A program made the position numbers and the translations under genes. A DNA stretch of 64,000 nt from MR-S7 sp000400995 (lineage in GTDB: Bacteria > Pseudomonadota > Gammaproteobacteria > Burkholderiales > Burkholderiaceae_C): positions 2,232,001-2,296,000 of the forward strand of contig NZ_CP152342.1 of assembly GCF_045291395.1 (NCBI RefSeq), in the 5' to 3' direction. Each line of letters opens with the position of its first letter. Within the stretch, counting starts at the first letter, position 1. Below the pieces are notes generated by a model. That model made no database searches. It was not told the origin of the DNA and saw nothing but the letters and a program-made list of their open reading frames with translations. Shown here one piece after another: positions 26,290 to 34,532 of this stretch.

Positions 26290-27630
26290 TCAGCCGGCGA
26301 ACATCGTCTCCATCTCGCGGCGCACCTTCCAGGCGTGGGTGGTGGTGTCGCTGTCCACGTCGTCCCAGGACAGCGGCTGGCCCTTGGCCACGGGGCGCAG
26401 CACCTTGACGTTGTGCGCCATGCCCAGCGGCAGGCCGCGGATGCGCCGCGAAGTGGCCGCCGGCAGCAGCTTGCCCCAGACGGTGTAGCCGCCCTCGCCG
26501 TCCAGCAGGTCGCCGGGGCGCAGGTCGCGCTTGGCGGTGGCCACCACGTCGGCGTTCCAGGCGCGCGGCACGCCCGTGGGCTCGCCGCGCAGCGCCACGC
26601 TGGCCACCGACATGCCCACCTCCAGTCCGATCAGGTGCCAGCGCTTGTACAGCGTGAAATAGCGGCCCGTGGGGTCGGTGTGGGCGTTGTATTCCTCGAA
26701 GCAGTGCTTGATGTAGTCGGTCTCGGCCTCCACCGTCACCCACACGCCCATGCGAATGTCGTAGGGGATCTTGCGGCCGTCCTTCTCCAGCGAGGAGATG
26801 ACCTCCACCATGCCCTTCTTCTCCAGCACGCCGCCCTCGGAAACGGGGCGGGTGACGTAGGGAATGTCCTCCACGCTGGCGGGCGGGTACAGCAGGCCGT
26901 CGCTGGGCACAGCCAGGCCCGTGGCGTTGGAGACGGCCGTGCTCTCGATGCTGGGCTTGGAGCCGTCGAGGAAGCTGTTGAACATCTTGGGGTTGAGCCC
27001 GCCGCGCGCGGCCTGCTCGGGGCTCAATCCGTAGTGGCCCCAGACGGTTTCGGGCGTGGACTCGCAGAAGTGCGGCAGCCACTTGTGCCCGCGCCCTGCC
27101 GCCACCACCGGAAAGCCGCAGGTGCGCGCCCAGTCCACCAGTTCGCAGATCATGGCGGGCTGGTCGCCGTAGGCCAGCGAATACACCACGCCCGCCTGCG
27201 CGGCCTTGCGCGCCAGCAGCGGGCCGCAGAAGGCGTCGGCCTCCACCGTCACGTTGACCACGTGCTTGCCGTGCGCGAAAGCGCCCAGGATGTGGTCCAC
27301 CGCCGCCATGGGGTTGCCCGTGCACTCCACGATCAGCTCGATCTGCGGGTGGCTCACCAGGGCCTGCCAGTCGTCGGTGATCCAGGTGGTGCCGTCCTGC
27401 AGCGCCTCCTGTGCGGAGCGGGCCGCGGACTGCCCGGGCTGCCAGCCCACGCGCGCCAGGCTGGCGCGGGCGTTGTCGGGCGACAGGTCGGCAATGCCCA
27501 CGAGGTGCACGCCCGGCATGCGCGGCACCTGCGCGAGGTACATGGCGCCGAACTTGCCCGCGCCGATCAGGCCGATGCGGATGGGACGCCCTTCCTGGGC
27601 GCGCTGCTGCAATTGGTGGTGAAGGTTCAT
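26290..27630 (-). CDS. Homoserine-dehydrogenase-like NAD(P) oxidoreductase with SAF domain
   Basis: A 446-residue protein with an N-terminal Rossmann fold (PIRIGLIGAGKFGAMYLAQV, VGIADLSPDNA, LIVECTGNP), a catalytic domain similar to predicted homoserine dehydrogenases, and a C-terminal SAF domain (ATAKRDLRPGDLLDGEGGYT ... NVKVLRPVAKGQPLSWDDV). SAF domains occur in sialic-acid synthases and dehydratases. Members of this oxidoreductase family are linked to sugar-acid or branched-chain compound metabolism, but the substrate here is unknown. ATG 27630 gives MNLHHQLQQRA, the usual start. It is a single gene 32 bases upstream of hrpA on the same strand. Confidence 0.8.
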   Translation of the reverse strand: MNLHHQLQQRAQEGRPIRIGLIGAGKFGAMYLAQVPRMPGVHLVGIADLSPDNARASLARVGWQPGQSAARSAQEALQDGTTWITDDWQALVSHPQIELIVECTGNPMAAVDHILGAFAHGKHVVNVTVEADAFCGPLLARKAAQAGVVYSLAYGDQPAMICELVDWARTCGFPVVAAGRGHKWLPHFCESTPETVWGHYGLSPEQAARGGLNPKMFNSFLDGSKPSIESTAVSNATGLAVPSDGLLYPPASVEDIPYVTRPVSEGGVLEKKGMVEVISSLEKDGRKIPYDIRMGVWVTVEAETDYIKHCFEEYNAHTDPTGRYFTLYKRWHLIGLEVGMSVASVALRGEPTGVPRAWNADVVATAKRDLRPGDLLDGEGGYTVWGKLLPAATSRRIRGLPLGMAHNVKVLRPVAKGQPLSWDDVDSDTTTHAWKVRREMETMFAG

Positions 27631-27786
27631 GGGTGCGGGGAAAGGGGTTGAGAAGATAGCCACGGGCACCCTAGCGCAAGCAGCGCCGTGCGTCTCTCGG
27701 GACAAGACCTGAGGCCACGTGCGCCCGATATGCGCGCGATGTGTGCGCGATATGCTCGCCCGTTTGCCCTCGCTCCCGCGCCCCGC

Positions 27787-28953
27787 ATGGTCACGCTCGT
27801 CACCCTGGTCATTCCCCTGTTCGCCGCCTGGCTCTGGTGGCCCGTCGGCCCGCTGCCTCGGCGCACGCGCATGCTGGCCGTTGCCGCCACCGCCCTGTTG
27901 GGCTGCGCGCCCGCCCTGCTGCTGCGGGTGCTGCAAAGCGGCGCGCTGCCCTACCCCGTGGTGGCCTACCTGCAGGTACCCGGCGGCTGGGTGCTGGCCA
28001 CGCTGCTGCTGATGACCCCGTTCGTCCTCCTGCGCGACGCGGCCTGGCTGGCCGCGCGCGCGGCCCGCGCCGGCGCGTGGGCGCGGCATCTGCATGCGCC
28101 GGCGCTCACCGCAGGCGCCCTGGTGCTCGCCCTGGGCGTGGGTGCCGGCGGCGTGTGGACCGCGCTGCAGCCGCCCGAGATGCAAGAGCGCACGCTCGCC
28201 CTGCCCGGGCTGCCCTCGGCGCTGGACGGCCTGCGCGTGGCCGTGGTGGCCGACATCCACGCCAGCCCCATCAACGACACACGCTATGTGCAGGCCGTGG
28301 TGGAGCGCACCCTGGCCGCGCGGCCCGACCTGGTCGTGCTGCCCGGCGACCTGGTCGATGGCGACGTGCGCAGCAGCGCGGCCCACGTGGCGCCGCTGGC
28401 GCGCCTGCGCGCGCCCCTGGGCGTCTGGGCCGCGCCGGGCAACCACGAGTACTACAGCGGCTACTACGCATGGATGGCCGAGTTCCGCCGCCTGGGCCTG
28501 GGCCTGCTCGCCAACCAGACCCAGGTGCTGGAGGTGCGCGGCGCCCGGCTGGCGCTGTCGGGCATCGGCGACCCGGTCTACGGCCGCACCTCGCCGGGCA
28601 ACGCCGACCCGCGCGTGCCCGAGGGCGTGCCGCCCGACGTGGCCGCCGTCGCCCGCCTGGCGCGGGAAGCCGGGGCCGACTTCCACCTGCTGCTGGCCCA
28701 CCAGCCCCGCTTCGCGCGCGACAACGCGGCCCACGGCGTGGGGCTGCAGCTCTCGGGCCACACGCACGGCGGCCACATCCTGGGCATGGACCGCTGGCTG
28801 GTCGCACCCGCCAACAACGGCTTCGTGCGCGGCGAGTACGCGGTGGACGGCATGCGCCTGTTCGTCAGCAGCGGCGCGGGCCTGTGGGCCGGCTTCGCGG
28901 TGCGCCTGGGCGTTCCGCCGCGCATCGACCTGCTGGTGCTGCGCCGCCGGTAG
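27787..28953 (+). CDS. Membrane-anchored metallophosphoesterase
   Basis: A 388-residue protein with about four N-terminal membrane helices (residues 1-115) followed by a calcineurin-like phosphoesterase domain. The dinuclear metal ligands are all present: VVADIHASP, LPGDLVDGDV, APGNHEYYSG, LLAHQPRF and LSGHTHGGHI. This is the YkuE/YaeI-like branch, some members of which hydrolyse lipid A precursors or other phospholipid substrates; the substrate is not predictable. ATG 27787 is the best start, but the frame is open from 27688 and in-frame upstream ATGs exist. The MFS gene starts 33 bases downstream. Confidence 0.85.
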   Translation: MVTLVTLVIPLFAAWLWWPVGPLPRRTRMLAVAATALLGCAPALLLRVLQSGALPYPVVAYLQVPGGWVLATLLLMTPFVLLRDAAWLAARAARAGAWARHLHAPALTAGALVLALGVGAGGVWTALQPPEMQERTLALPGLPSALDGLRVAVVADIHASPINDTRYVQAVVERTLAARPDLVVLPGDLVDGDVRSSAAHVAPLARLRAPLGVWAAPGNHEYYSGYYAWMAEFRRLGLGLLANQTQVLEVRGARLALSGIGDPVYGRTSPGNADPRVPEGVPPDVAAVARLAREAGADFHLLLAHQPRFARDNAAHGVGLQLSGHTHGGHILGMDRWLVAPANNGFVRGEYAVDGMRLFVSSGAGLWAGFAVRLGVPPRIDLLVLRRR

Positions 28954-28985
28954 ACTGCCGCCAAACCATTCTTTCTGCCGCAGCC

Positions 28986-30179
28986 ATGACCTCCTCCCTC
29001 GAACGCCGCAACCTGGGCCTGCTCGTCGCGGCCCAGTCGCTGGGCGGCGCATCCCCGCCCATCATCATCTCGCTGGGCGGGCTGGTGGGGCAGATGCTGT
29101 CGAGCACGCCCACCGCGTCCACGCTGCCCGTGAGCCTCTACCAGCTGGGCCTGGCCCTGTCCACGCTGCCCGCGGCCTGGCTGATGCACCGCGCGGGGCG
29201 GCGCACGGCCTATGCGCTGGGGGCGGCGATGGGCATGCTCTCGGGGCTGGTGGCCGCCTGGGGCATCGCGCAGTCGGACTTCGTGCTGTTCTGCCTGGGC
29301 ACCACACTGGCGGGCTTCTACGGGGCCTGCGTGCAAAGCTACCGCTTCGCCGCCACCGACGCGGTGGGCGAGCCCTCACGCCATGCCAGCGCCATCTCGC
29401 GCGTGATGGTGGGCGGGCTGGTTGCCGCCGTCATCGGGCCCCAGGTGGTCATCTGGACGCGCGACGCGCTGCCCGCCACGCCCTTCGCGGGCAGCTTCTA
29501 CAGCCAGGCGGCCCTGGCGCTGCTGGCGCTGCCGCTGCTGCTGGCGCTGCGCCTGCCGCCCGCGCCGCCGCGAGCCGTGGCCGGGGACGCGCGGCCGCTG
29601 GGCGAGATCGCGCGCACGCCGCAGTTCGCCGTGGCGGCCATCGCCGGCGTGGTGAGCTACGGGCTGATGTCGTTCCTGATGACGGCCGCGCCCATGGCCA
29701 TGGTGGGCTGCGGCCACAGCGTGGGCGAGGCGGCGCTGGGCATCCAGTGGCACGTGCTGGCCATGTTTGGGCCCAGCTTCTTCACGGGCCGGCTGATCGC
29801 GCGCTACGGCAAGCGGGCCATCACCGGGCTGGGGCTGGTGCTGATCGCCGCCTCCGGCCTGATGGCGCTGATGGGACTGGCGCTGACGCACTTCTGGGGC
29901 GCGCTGGTGCTGCTGGGGCTGGGGTGGAACTTCGGCTTCATCGGCGCCACGGCGATGCTCACCGAGTGCTACCGCCCCAGCGAGCGCGCCAAGGTGCAGG
30001 CGCTGAACGACTTCCTCGTCTTCGGCACCGTGGCCGTGGCCTCGTTCGGCTCGGGCCAACTGCTGCACACGGTGGGCTGGGAGGGCATCAACGCGGGCAT
30101 GCTGCCGCTGGTGGGCGCCGTGCTGGCGCTGCTGCTGTGGCAGGCCCGGCGCCAGGCACGCATCGCGCCTGCCGCGTAG
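28986..30179 (+). CDS. MFS transporter
   Basis: A 397-residue major facilitator with about 12 hydrophobic segments. The cytoplasmic loop between helices 2 and 3 is recognisable as WLMHRAGRRTAYALGAAMG, and the matching loop in the second half is TGRLIARYGKRAITGLGLV. The combination YGACVQSYRFAATDA near helix 5 and the late TECYRPSERAKVQALNDF loop is typical of a widespread uncharacterised proteobacterial MFS group. Substrate unknown. It is likely co-transcribed with the metallophosphoesterase and faces a strong hairpin at 30202-30229. Confidence 0.87.
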   Translation: MTSSLERRNLGLLVAAQSLGGASPPIIISLGGLVGQMLSSTPTASTLPVSLYQLGLALSTLPAAWLMHRAGRRTAYALGAAMGMLSGLVAAWGIAQSDFVLFCLGTTLAGFYGACVQSYRFAATDAVGEPSRHASAISRVMVGGLVAAVIGPQVVIWTRDALPATPFAGSFYSQAALALLALPLLLALRLPPAPPRAVAGDARPLGEIARTPQFAVAAIAGVVSYGLMSFLMTAAPMAMVGCGHSVGEAALGIQWHVLAMFGPSFFTGRLIARYGKRAITGLGLVLIAASGLMALMGLALTHFWGALVLLGLGWNFGFIGATAMLTECYRPSERAKVQALNDFLVFGTVAVASFGSGQLLHTVGWEGINAGMLPLVGAVLALLLWQARRQARIAPAA

Positions 30180-30201
30180 CACCGGAAGGCCGGAAAAGAC
30201 A

Positions 30202-30229
30202 AAGGGCCTGGAATCGCTTCCAGGCCCTT
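30202..30229 (-). terminator. Rho-independent terminator downstream of tRNA-Val genes
   Basis: A 12-bp perfect stem AAGGGCCTGGAA / TTCCAGGCCCTT with a four-base loop. On the minus strand it is followed by TGTCTTTTCC, so it should end the tRNA-Val transcript. It also lies 22 bases after the MFS stop and may serve that transcript as well. Confidence 0.75.
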
Positions 30230-30240
30230 GGTCTTCGATG

Positions 30241-30315
30241 TGGTGGGTGATACATGGATCGAACATGTGACCCCTGCCGTGTGAAGGCAGTGCTCTACCG
30301 CTGAGCTAATCACCC
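30241..30315 (-). tRNA. tRNA-Val (anticodon CAC), copy 2
   Basis: The minus strand folds as a complete tRNA of 75 bases including an encoded CCA: acceptor GGGTGAT/ATCACCC, D arm TAGCTCAGCGGTAGAGCA, anticodon stem CTGCC/GGCAG around loop TTCACAC (anticodon CAC, Val GTG codons) and T arm with GTTCGATCC. Identical to the copy at 30347-30421. Confidence 0.95.
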
Positions 30316-30346
30316 GAACCGGGCCTGCGGCCCGCTTCGAAAAAAC

Positions 30347-30421
30347 TGGTGGGTGATACATGGATCGAACATGTGACCCCTGCCGTGTGAAGGCAGTGCT
30401 CTACCGCTGAGCTAATCACCC
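30347..30421 (-). tRNA. tRNA-Val (anticodon CAC), copy 1
   Basis: Same 75-base tRNA sequence as the copy at 30241-30315, including CCA, separated from it by 31 bases. The two are transcribed together on the minus strand, this copy first. GTG is a heavily used valine codon in this GC-rich genome. Confidence 0.95.
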
Positions 30422-30444
30422 GTGTCGTTTGCGACAGCCTGCGA

Positions 30445-31173
30445 TTATGGCACAGCTTTCAGGCCGTCCTGGAAAGATCGCCAAATTGTTTTGCCGCCGC
30501 TGGCCTTGTCGATCTGCGCCAGCACGTCCTCGTGCTCGGCCAGCTCCTGGGCGCTGGCGGGCAGCACGACCAGCGCGATGCGGCTCAGGTCCACTGCCGC
30601 CACGCGCACGCCGCCCTCGCTGCCCTGCGCATCGTCTGCGATCAGCAGCGCGTCCTGGCCGCGGGTCATGTTGATGTAGACGTCGGCCAGCAGCTCGGCG
30701 TCGAGCAGAGCGCCGTGCAGCGTGCGGCCGGAATTGTCCACCTCCAGGCGGTCGCACAGCGCGTCCAGCGAGTTGCGCTTGCCGGGGAACATCTCCTTGG
30801 CCATGGCCAGGGTGTCGGTGATGCCGCCAACGTAGGTGGTGAACGGCGGGCGGCCCAGGCGCTCCAGTTCCTTGTTGATGAAACCGACGTCGAACGCCGC
30901 GTTGTGGATGATGATCTCGGCGCCCTGCATGAAGGCGAGGATGTCGTCGGCCACCTCGGCGAACTTGGGCTTGTCGCGCAGGAACTCCGTCGTCAGCCCG
31001 TGCACGCGCAGCGCGTCCTCGTGGCTGTCGCGCTCGGGGTTGATGTAGAGGTGCAGGTGGTTGCCGGTGAGCTTGCGGTTGAGCAGTTCCACGCAGCCGA
31101 TCTCGATGATGCGGTCGCCGTTCTCGGCCGACAGGCCCGTGGTTTCCGTGTCGAAGACGATCTGGCGCGTCAT
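30445..31173 (-). CDS. dnaQ: DNA polymerase III epsilon subunit (3'-5' proofreading exonuclease)
   Basis: A 242-residue DnaQ-type exonuclease. The DEDDh active-site motifs are seen: Exo I RQIVFDTETTGLSAENGDRI, Exo II HNAAFDVGFINKEL, Exo III LHGALLDAELLADVYI. The C-terminal tail (ASAQELAEHEDVLAQIDKAS) would contact the polymerase alpha subunit. ATG 31173 was preferred to the upstream ATG 31194 because the family starts MTRQIVFDTET. It lies between the tRNA-Val genes and the Isc locus, all on the minus strand, and is separated from fdx by a GC-rich repeat. Confidence 0.95.
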   Translation of the reverse strand: MTRQIVFDTETTGLSAENGDRIIEIGCVELLNRKLTGNHLHLYINPERDSHEDALRVHGLTTEFLRDKPKFAEVADDILAFMQGAEIIIHNAAFDVGFINKELERLGRPPFTTYVGGITDTLAMAKEMFPGKRNSLDALCDRLEVDNSGRTLHGALLDAELLADVYINMTRGQDALLIADDAQGSEGGVRVAAVDLSRIALVVLPASAQELAEHEDVLAQIDKASGGKTIWRSFQDGLKAVP

Positions 31174-31179
31174 ACGTGC

Positions 31180-31257
31180 CCCCACGCTCGGCACTTCGTG
31201 TGCTCGCTGCCCCCCAGGGGGCGCGAGCTTGCTTGGGGCGGCCCGGCGCTGCGCTCA
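31180..31257. repeat. GC-rich intergenic repeat (CCCCCAGGGGG type)
   Basis: The gap between fdx and dnaQ has the form CTCGGCACTTCGTGTGCTCG CTGCCCCCCAGGGGGCGCGA GCTTGCTTGGGGCGGCCCGG. The CCCCC/GGGGG hairpin followed by GCTTGGGGCGGCCC is a pattern I associate with intergenic repeats of Comamonadaceae. It may act as a terminator for the Isc transcript. Confidence 0.5.
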
Positions 31258-31596
31258 TCAGTGGTTTTCCTTGGCGTGGTTGATGGAGTACTTGGGAATC
31301 TCCACGGTCACGTCGCTCTGCGCGAGGATGGCCTGGCACGACAGGCGCGATTGCGGCTCCAGGCCCCAGGCGCGGTCGAGCATGTCTTCCTCCTGCTCGT
31401 CAGCCTCGTTCAAGGAATCGAAACCCTGGCGCACGACGACGTGGCAGGTGGTGCAGGCGGCGACCATGTCGCAGGCGTGCTCGATCTTGATACCGTTTTC
31501 GAGCAGCGCCTCGCAGATCGAGGTGCCGGCGGGCGCGCTGACCTGCGCGCCTTCGGGGCAGTATTCGGGGTGGGGCAGTATCTTGATGACGGGCAT
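31258..31596 (-). CDS. fdx: [2Fe-2S] ferredoxin of the Isc system
   Basis: A 112-residue adrenodoxin-type ferredoxin that supplies electrons for Fe-S cluster assembly on IscU. The cluster ligands are present as HACDMVAACTTCH (C-X5-C-X2-C) and the fourth Cys in SRLSCQAIL. The sequence IKIEHACDMVAACTTCHVVV and the acidic stretch LNEADEQEEDMLDRAWGLEP are typical of Isc Fdx. Last gene of the locus, 17 bases after hscA. Confidence 0.95.
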   Translation of the reverse strand: MPVIKILPHPEYCPEGAQVSAPAGTSICEALLENGIKIEHACDMVAACTTCHVVVRQGFDSLNEADEQEEDMLDRAWGLEPQSRLSCQAILAQSDVTVEIPKYSINHAKENH

Positions 31597-31613
31597 GGGA
31601 TGTGTCCAGGAAT

Positions 31614-33482
31614 TCAGAGCGAGCCGACGTTCTTGCCGGCCAGGGCGTCGCGGATGCCGCGGTTCATGCGCTGGGCGGCGAAGGCCTCGGTGCCCTTGGC
31701 CAGCGCGCTGGTCGCGGCCTCGATGGCGGCCGCGGGGGCGCCGGACTGCAGCGCATCCTGCAGCGCCTGCATGAGCGCGTCGATGTCCACGCGCTCCGCT
31801 GGTGAGAGCACGTCGCCGTCGGCCTCCAGCGCGGAGCGGGTGGCGATCAGCAGGCGGTCGGCGTCCACGCGCGCCTCGACCAGCGCGCGCACCTGCATGT
31901 CCTGCTGGGCGGTGGCGAAGCCTTCCTGCAGCATGCGCGCGATCTGCTCGTCGGACAGGCCGTAGGAGGGCTTGACGTCGATGCGTGCCTCCACGCCGCT
32001 GGTCTGCTCGCGCGCGCCGACGCTCAGCAGGCCGTCGGCATCCACGGTGAAGGTGACGCGGATGCGCGCCGCGCCCGCCGCCATGGGCGGGATGCCGCGC
32101 AGCTCGAAGCGCGCCAGGCTGCGGCAGTCCGCCACCAGGTCGCGCTCGCCCTGCACCACGTGGATGGCCAGCGCCGTCTGCCCGTCCTTGTAGGTGGTGA
32201 AGTCCTGCGCCTTGGCGGTGGGGATGGTCTCGTTGCGGCCGATGATGCGCTCCACCAGCCCGCCCATGGTCTCGATGCCCAGCGACAGCGGGATCACGTC
32301 AAGCAGCAGCAGGTCGCCCGCCGCGTCGTTGCCCGCGAGCTGGTTGGCCTGGATGGCGGCTCCGATGGCCACCACCTCGTCCGGGTTGAGGTTGGTGAGC
32401 GGCTCGCGGCCGAAGAATTGGGCCACGGCTTCGCGCACCTGCGGCATGCGCGTGGAGCCGCCGACGAGCACCACGCCCTGCACGTCGTCACGCCCGATCT
32501 GCGCGTCGCGCAGCGCGCGGCGCACGGCGGCGAGCGAGCGCTGGGTCAGCACGTCTGTGGCGGCGGCGAAGTCGGAACGCTTGACATCCAATTGGACGGT
32601 AGCGCCCGCCAGGCAAGCGCTGAATGCTACGGTTTCCGAAGCAGTCAGTGCCTCCTTGCAGGCGCGCGCGGCCAGGCGCACGGCGGTCTTGTCCTCGGGC
32701 GTCGTGGCCTGCAGGCCGAGCTGGCCGAGCACCCAGTCGGCGAGCAGCGCGTCGTAGTCGTCGCCGCCCAGGGCCGAGTCGCCGCCCGTGGCGATGACCT
32801 CGAACACGCCTTGCGTGAGGCGCAGCACCGATATGTCGAACGTGCCGCCACCCAGGTCGTACACGGCATAGATGCCCTCGGCGGCGTTGTCCAGCCCGTA
32901 GGCGATGGCGGCGGCGGTGGGCTCGTTGATGAGGCGCAGCAGGTGCAGGCCGGCCAGCTTGGCCGCGTCCTTGGTGGCCTGGCGCTGGGCATCGTCGAAA
33001 TAGGCGGGCACGGTGATGACGGCGCCATGGATGTCGCTGTCGAAGCTGTCTTCCGCACGGAAGCGCAGCGTGGCGAGGATCTCGGCGCTCACCTCCACGG
33101 GCGACTTCACGCCGCCCGCGGTCTGCAGGCTCAGCATGCCACCCGCGCCCTCGGGCAGGGCGAATCGGTAGGGCAGCTTGTCATGGCCGGCGATGTCCGC
33201 CAGCCCCCGGCCCATGAAGCGCTTGACGGAGGCCAGCGTGTTGGCCGGGTCCTGCAGGTGGGCGGCGGCGGCCTCGTGGCCGATCTGCCGGCCGCCGTTC
33301 TCCAGGTAGCGCACGACGGAGGGCAGCAGCACCCTGCCCTGCGCGTCCGGCAGGCATTCGGCCACGCCGTTGCGCACGGCGGCCACCAGCGAATGCGTGG
33401 TGCCCAGGTCGATGCCGATGGCAACGCGCCGCTGGTGCGGGTCGGGGGACTGGCCGGGTTCGGAAATCTGCAGGAGCGCCAT
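31614..33482 (-). CDS. hscA: Fe-S assembly chaperone HscA (Hsp70 type)
   Basis: A specialised Hsp70 that, with HscB, helps transfer Fe-S clusters from IscU. The 622 residues start MALLQISEPGQSPDP and contain the Hsp70 ATPase signatures VAIGIDLGTTHSLVA, AVYDLGGGTFDISVLRL and VVLVGGSTRMPQVREAV. The substrate-binding domain follows (LLLLDVIPLSLGIETMGGLV, VTFTVDADGLLSVGARE, DVKPSYGLSDEQIARML). ATG 33482 was chosen; the open frame extends to 33578 without homology. A short segment around 32599-32630 (TVAFSACLAGATVQLDV) resembles the dispersed repeat and is slightly longer than in E. coli HscA. Confidence 0.95.
   Translation of the reverse strand: MALLQISEPGQSPDPHQRRVAIGIDLGTTHSLVAAVRNGVAECLPDAQGRVLLPSVVRYLENGGRQIGHEAAAAHLQDPANTLASVKRFMGRGLADIAGHDKLPYRFALPEGAGGMLSLQTAGGVKSPVEVSAEILATLRFRAEDSFDSDIHGAVITVPAYFDDAQRQATKDAAKLAGLHLLRLINEPTAAAIAYGLDNAAEGIYAVYDLGGGTFDISVLRLTQGVFEVIATGGDSALGGDDYDALLADWVLGQLGLQATTPEDKTAVRLAARACKEALTASETVAFSACLAGATVQLDVKRSDFAAATDVLTQRSLAAVRRALRDAQIGRDDVQGVVLVGGSTRMPQVREAVAQFFGREPLTNLNPDEVVAIGAAIQANQLAGNDAAGDLLLLDVIPLSLGIETMGGLVERIIGRNETIPTAKAQDFTTYKDGQTALAIHVVQGERDLVADCRSLARFELRGIPPMAAGAARIRVTFTVDADGLLSVGAREQTSGVEARIDVKPSYGLSDEQIARMLQEGFATAQQDMQVRALVEARVDADRLLIATRSALEADGDVLSPAERVDIDALMQALQDALQSGAPAAAIEAATSALAKGTEAFAAQRMNRGIRDALAGKNVGSL
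32599..32630. repeat. Possible degenerate hairpin repeat within hscA
   Basis: GTAGCGC ... GGCAAGCGCTG matches the repeat core found in frame inside ygiQ (GTAGCGC-N6-GGCAAGCGCTG), with the same spacing, and is flanked by TGCTAC. The match is short and could be chance in GC-rich DNA. If real, it is the third in-gene copy of the window. Confidence 0.3.
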
Positions 33483-33525
33483 GGGGAATGTGGTTCTTGT
33501 GGTCGTGTGCGTGGAGGTGCGGGGG

Positions 33526-34044
33526 CTATTGTCCCAGTTGCTCCCGGCGCAGTTCGATGTCGTGCGCGAATCGCGCAATGAACATGAGGGCTCTGACCTC
33601 GCGCGCCGCGCCGGCCCAGTCCTGCCGGTCGTCGATCAGCGTGGCCAGGCGCTCCAGCGCGGCGCGGCGGGCGGCCTGGGTTTCGTCGTCCAGTGCGTCG
33701 AGCGCGTCGCCGCCCCGTGCATCGTCCAGAGCCTCGCGCCACTCCATCTGCTGCATGAGGAAGGCGGCGGGCATGGCCGTGTTGTCCTCGGCCCGGATGG
33801 GCGCGCCGTGCAGTTCGCACAGGTAGGCGGCGCGGCGCTGCGGGTCTTTCAGGCGCTGGTAGGCCTCGTTGATGCGCACCGACCACTGCATGGCCACGCG
33901 CTGCGCGGCCGGCCCCTGAGCGGCGAAGCGGTCGGGATGGGCCTCGCGCTGCAGTTCCTTCCAGCGCGCATCGAGAAACGCGCGGTCCTGGGCGAAGCGG
34001 CGCGGCACGCCGAAGAGCTCGAAGTCGTCGGATTGGAGGTTCAT
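33526..34044 (-). CDS. hscB: Fe-S assembly co-chaperone HscB (J protein)
   Basis: A 172-residue DnaJ-type co-chaperone that stimulates HscA and delivers IscU. The J domain (residues 8-75) has the HPD motif in QREAHPDRFAAQG and the family start DDFELFGVPRRFAQD. The C-terminal three-helix domain (LMQQMEWREALDDA) contains the IscU-binding region. It is 43 bases upstream of hscA. Upstream of it, a long palindromic repeat and a terminator separate it from iscA, so it may need readthrough or its own promoter. Confidence 0.95.
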   Translation of the reverse strand: MNLQSDDFELFGVPRRFAQDRAFLDARWKELQREAHPDRFAAQGPAAQRVAMQWSVRINEAYQRLKDPQRRAAYLCELHGAPIRAEDNTAMPAAFLMQQMEWREALDDARGGDALDALDDETQAARRAALERLATLIDDRQDWAGAAREVRALMFIARFAHDIELRREQLGQ

Positions 34045-34139
34045 AAAAATGTGAGCGGCTTGCGCTGGCTGACACTCGTTTTCAGGTGCTTTTCATATGA
34101 AAACTGGCTTGCGACAGGCGCAGGCAGCTCACTTTTTTG
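34045..34139. repeat. Long palindromic repeat between iscA and hscB
   Basis: Outer arms GTGAGCGGCTTGCGC and GCGCAGGCAGCTCAC are near-perfect inverted copies (13 of 15). Inside is a second hairpin GTTTTCAGGTGCTTTTCATA / TGAAAAC, followed by TGGCTTGCG. It begins two bases before the hscB start codon complement. It has the same two-layer plan as the element inserted in hrpA at 23151-23261. Confidence 0.7.
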
Positions 34140-34152
34140 AAAAGCGTCCATA

Positions 34153-34185
34153 AAAAAACCGCCAGCACGGTCAGCGGTGGCGGTC
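34153..34185 (-). terminator. Rho-independent terminator after iscA
   Basis: On the minus strand a hairpin ACCGCCACC ... TGCTGGCGGT is followed by seven T. It lies 19 bases after the iscA stop and before hscB, so it should end most iscRSUA transcripts and lower hscBA-fdx expression. Confidence 0.8.
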
Positions 34186-34203
34186 TGCTCGGAACGCTCG
34201 GCG

Positions 34204-34527
34204 TCAGACGCGAAAGCTCTCCCCGCAGCCGCAGCGGTCGCGCTCGTTGGGGTTGCTGAAGCGAAAGCCCTCGTTGAGCCCCTCGCGCACGAAGTCCAGC
34301 TCGGTGCCGTCGATGTAGGCCAGGCTCTTGGGATCAATGAGCACCTTGACGCCGTGGTTCTCGAACACGATGTCCTCCGGCGCAGCCTCGTCCACGTATT
34401 CGAGCTTATAGGCCAGGCCCGAGCAGCCCGTGGTCTTGACGCCGAGGCGCACGCCCAGCCCCTTGCCCCGGCGGGAAAGGTAGCGGTTCACATGCCGGGC
34501 GGCGGCTTCGGTCAGCGTGATGGCCAT
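34204..34527 (-). CDS. iscA: Iron-sulfur cluster assembly protein IscA
   Basis: A 107-residue A-type carrier that receives clusters for delivery to apoproteins. The three conserved cysteines are visible as VKTTGCSGLAYKLEY and the C-terminal DRCGCGESFRV. The start MAITLTEAAARHVNRYL is typical; the open frame further upstream only shadows iscU. It follows iscU by five bases and ends just before a terminator. Confidence 0.96.
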   Translation of the reverse strand: MAITLTEAAARHVNRYLSRRGKGLGVRLGVKTTGCSGLAYKLEYVDEAAPEDIVFENHGVKVLIDPKSLAYIDGTELDFVREGLNEGFRFSNPNERDRCGCGESFRV

Positions 34528-34532
34528 GGTCT

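Noticed and set aside
23336..26488. 1050-codon open frame on the plus strand
   Set aside because: Antisense to hrpA, low-complexity translation without homology, no ribosome site.
30241..30421. Two identical 75-base units read as a short repeat array
   Set aside because: Each folds as a complete tRNA-Val with CCA; not a CRISPR or other repeat.
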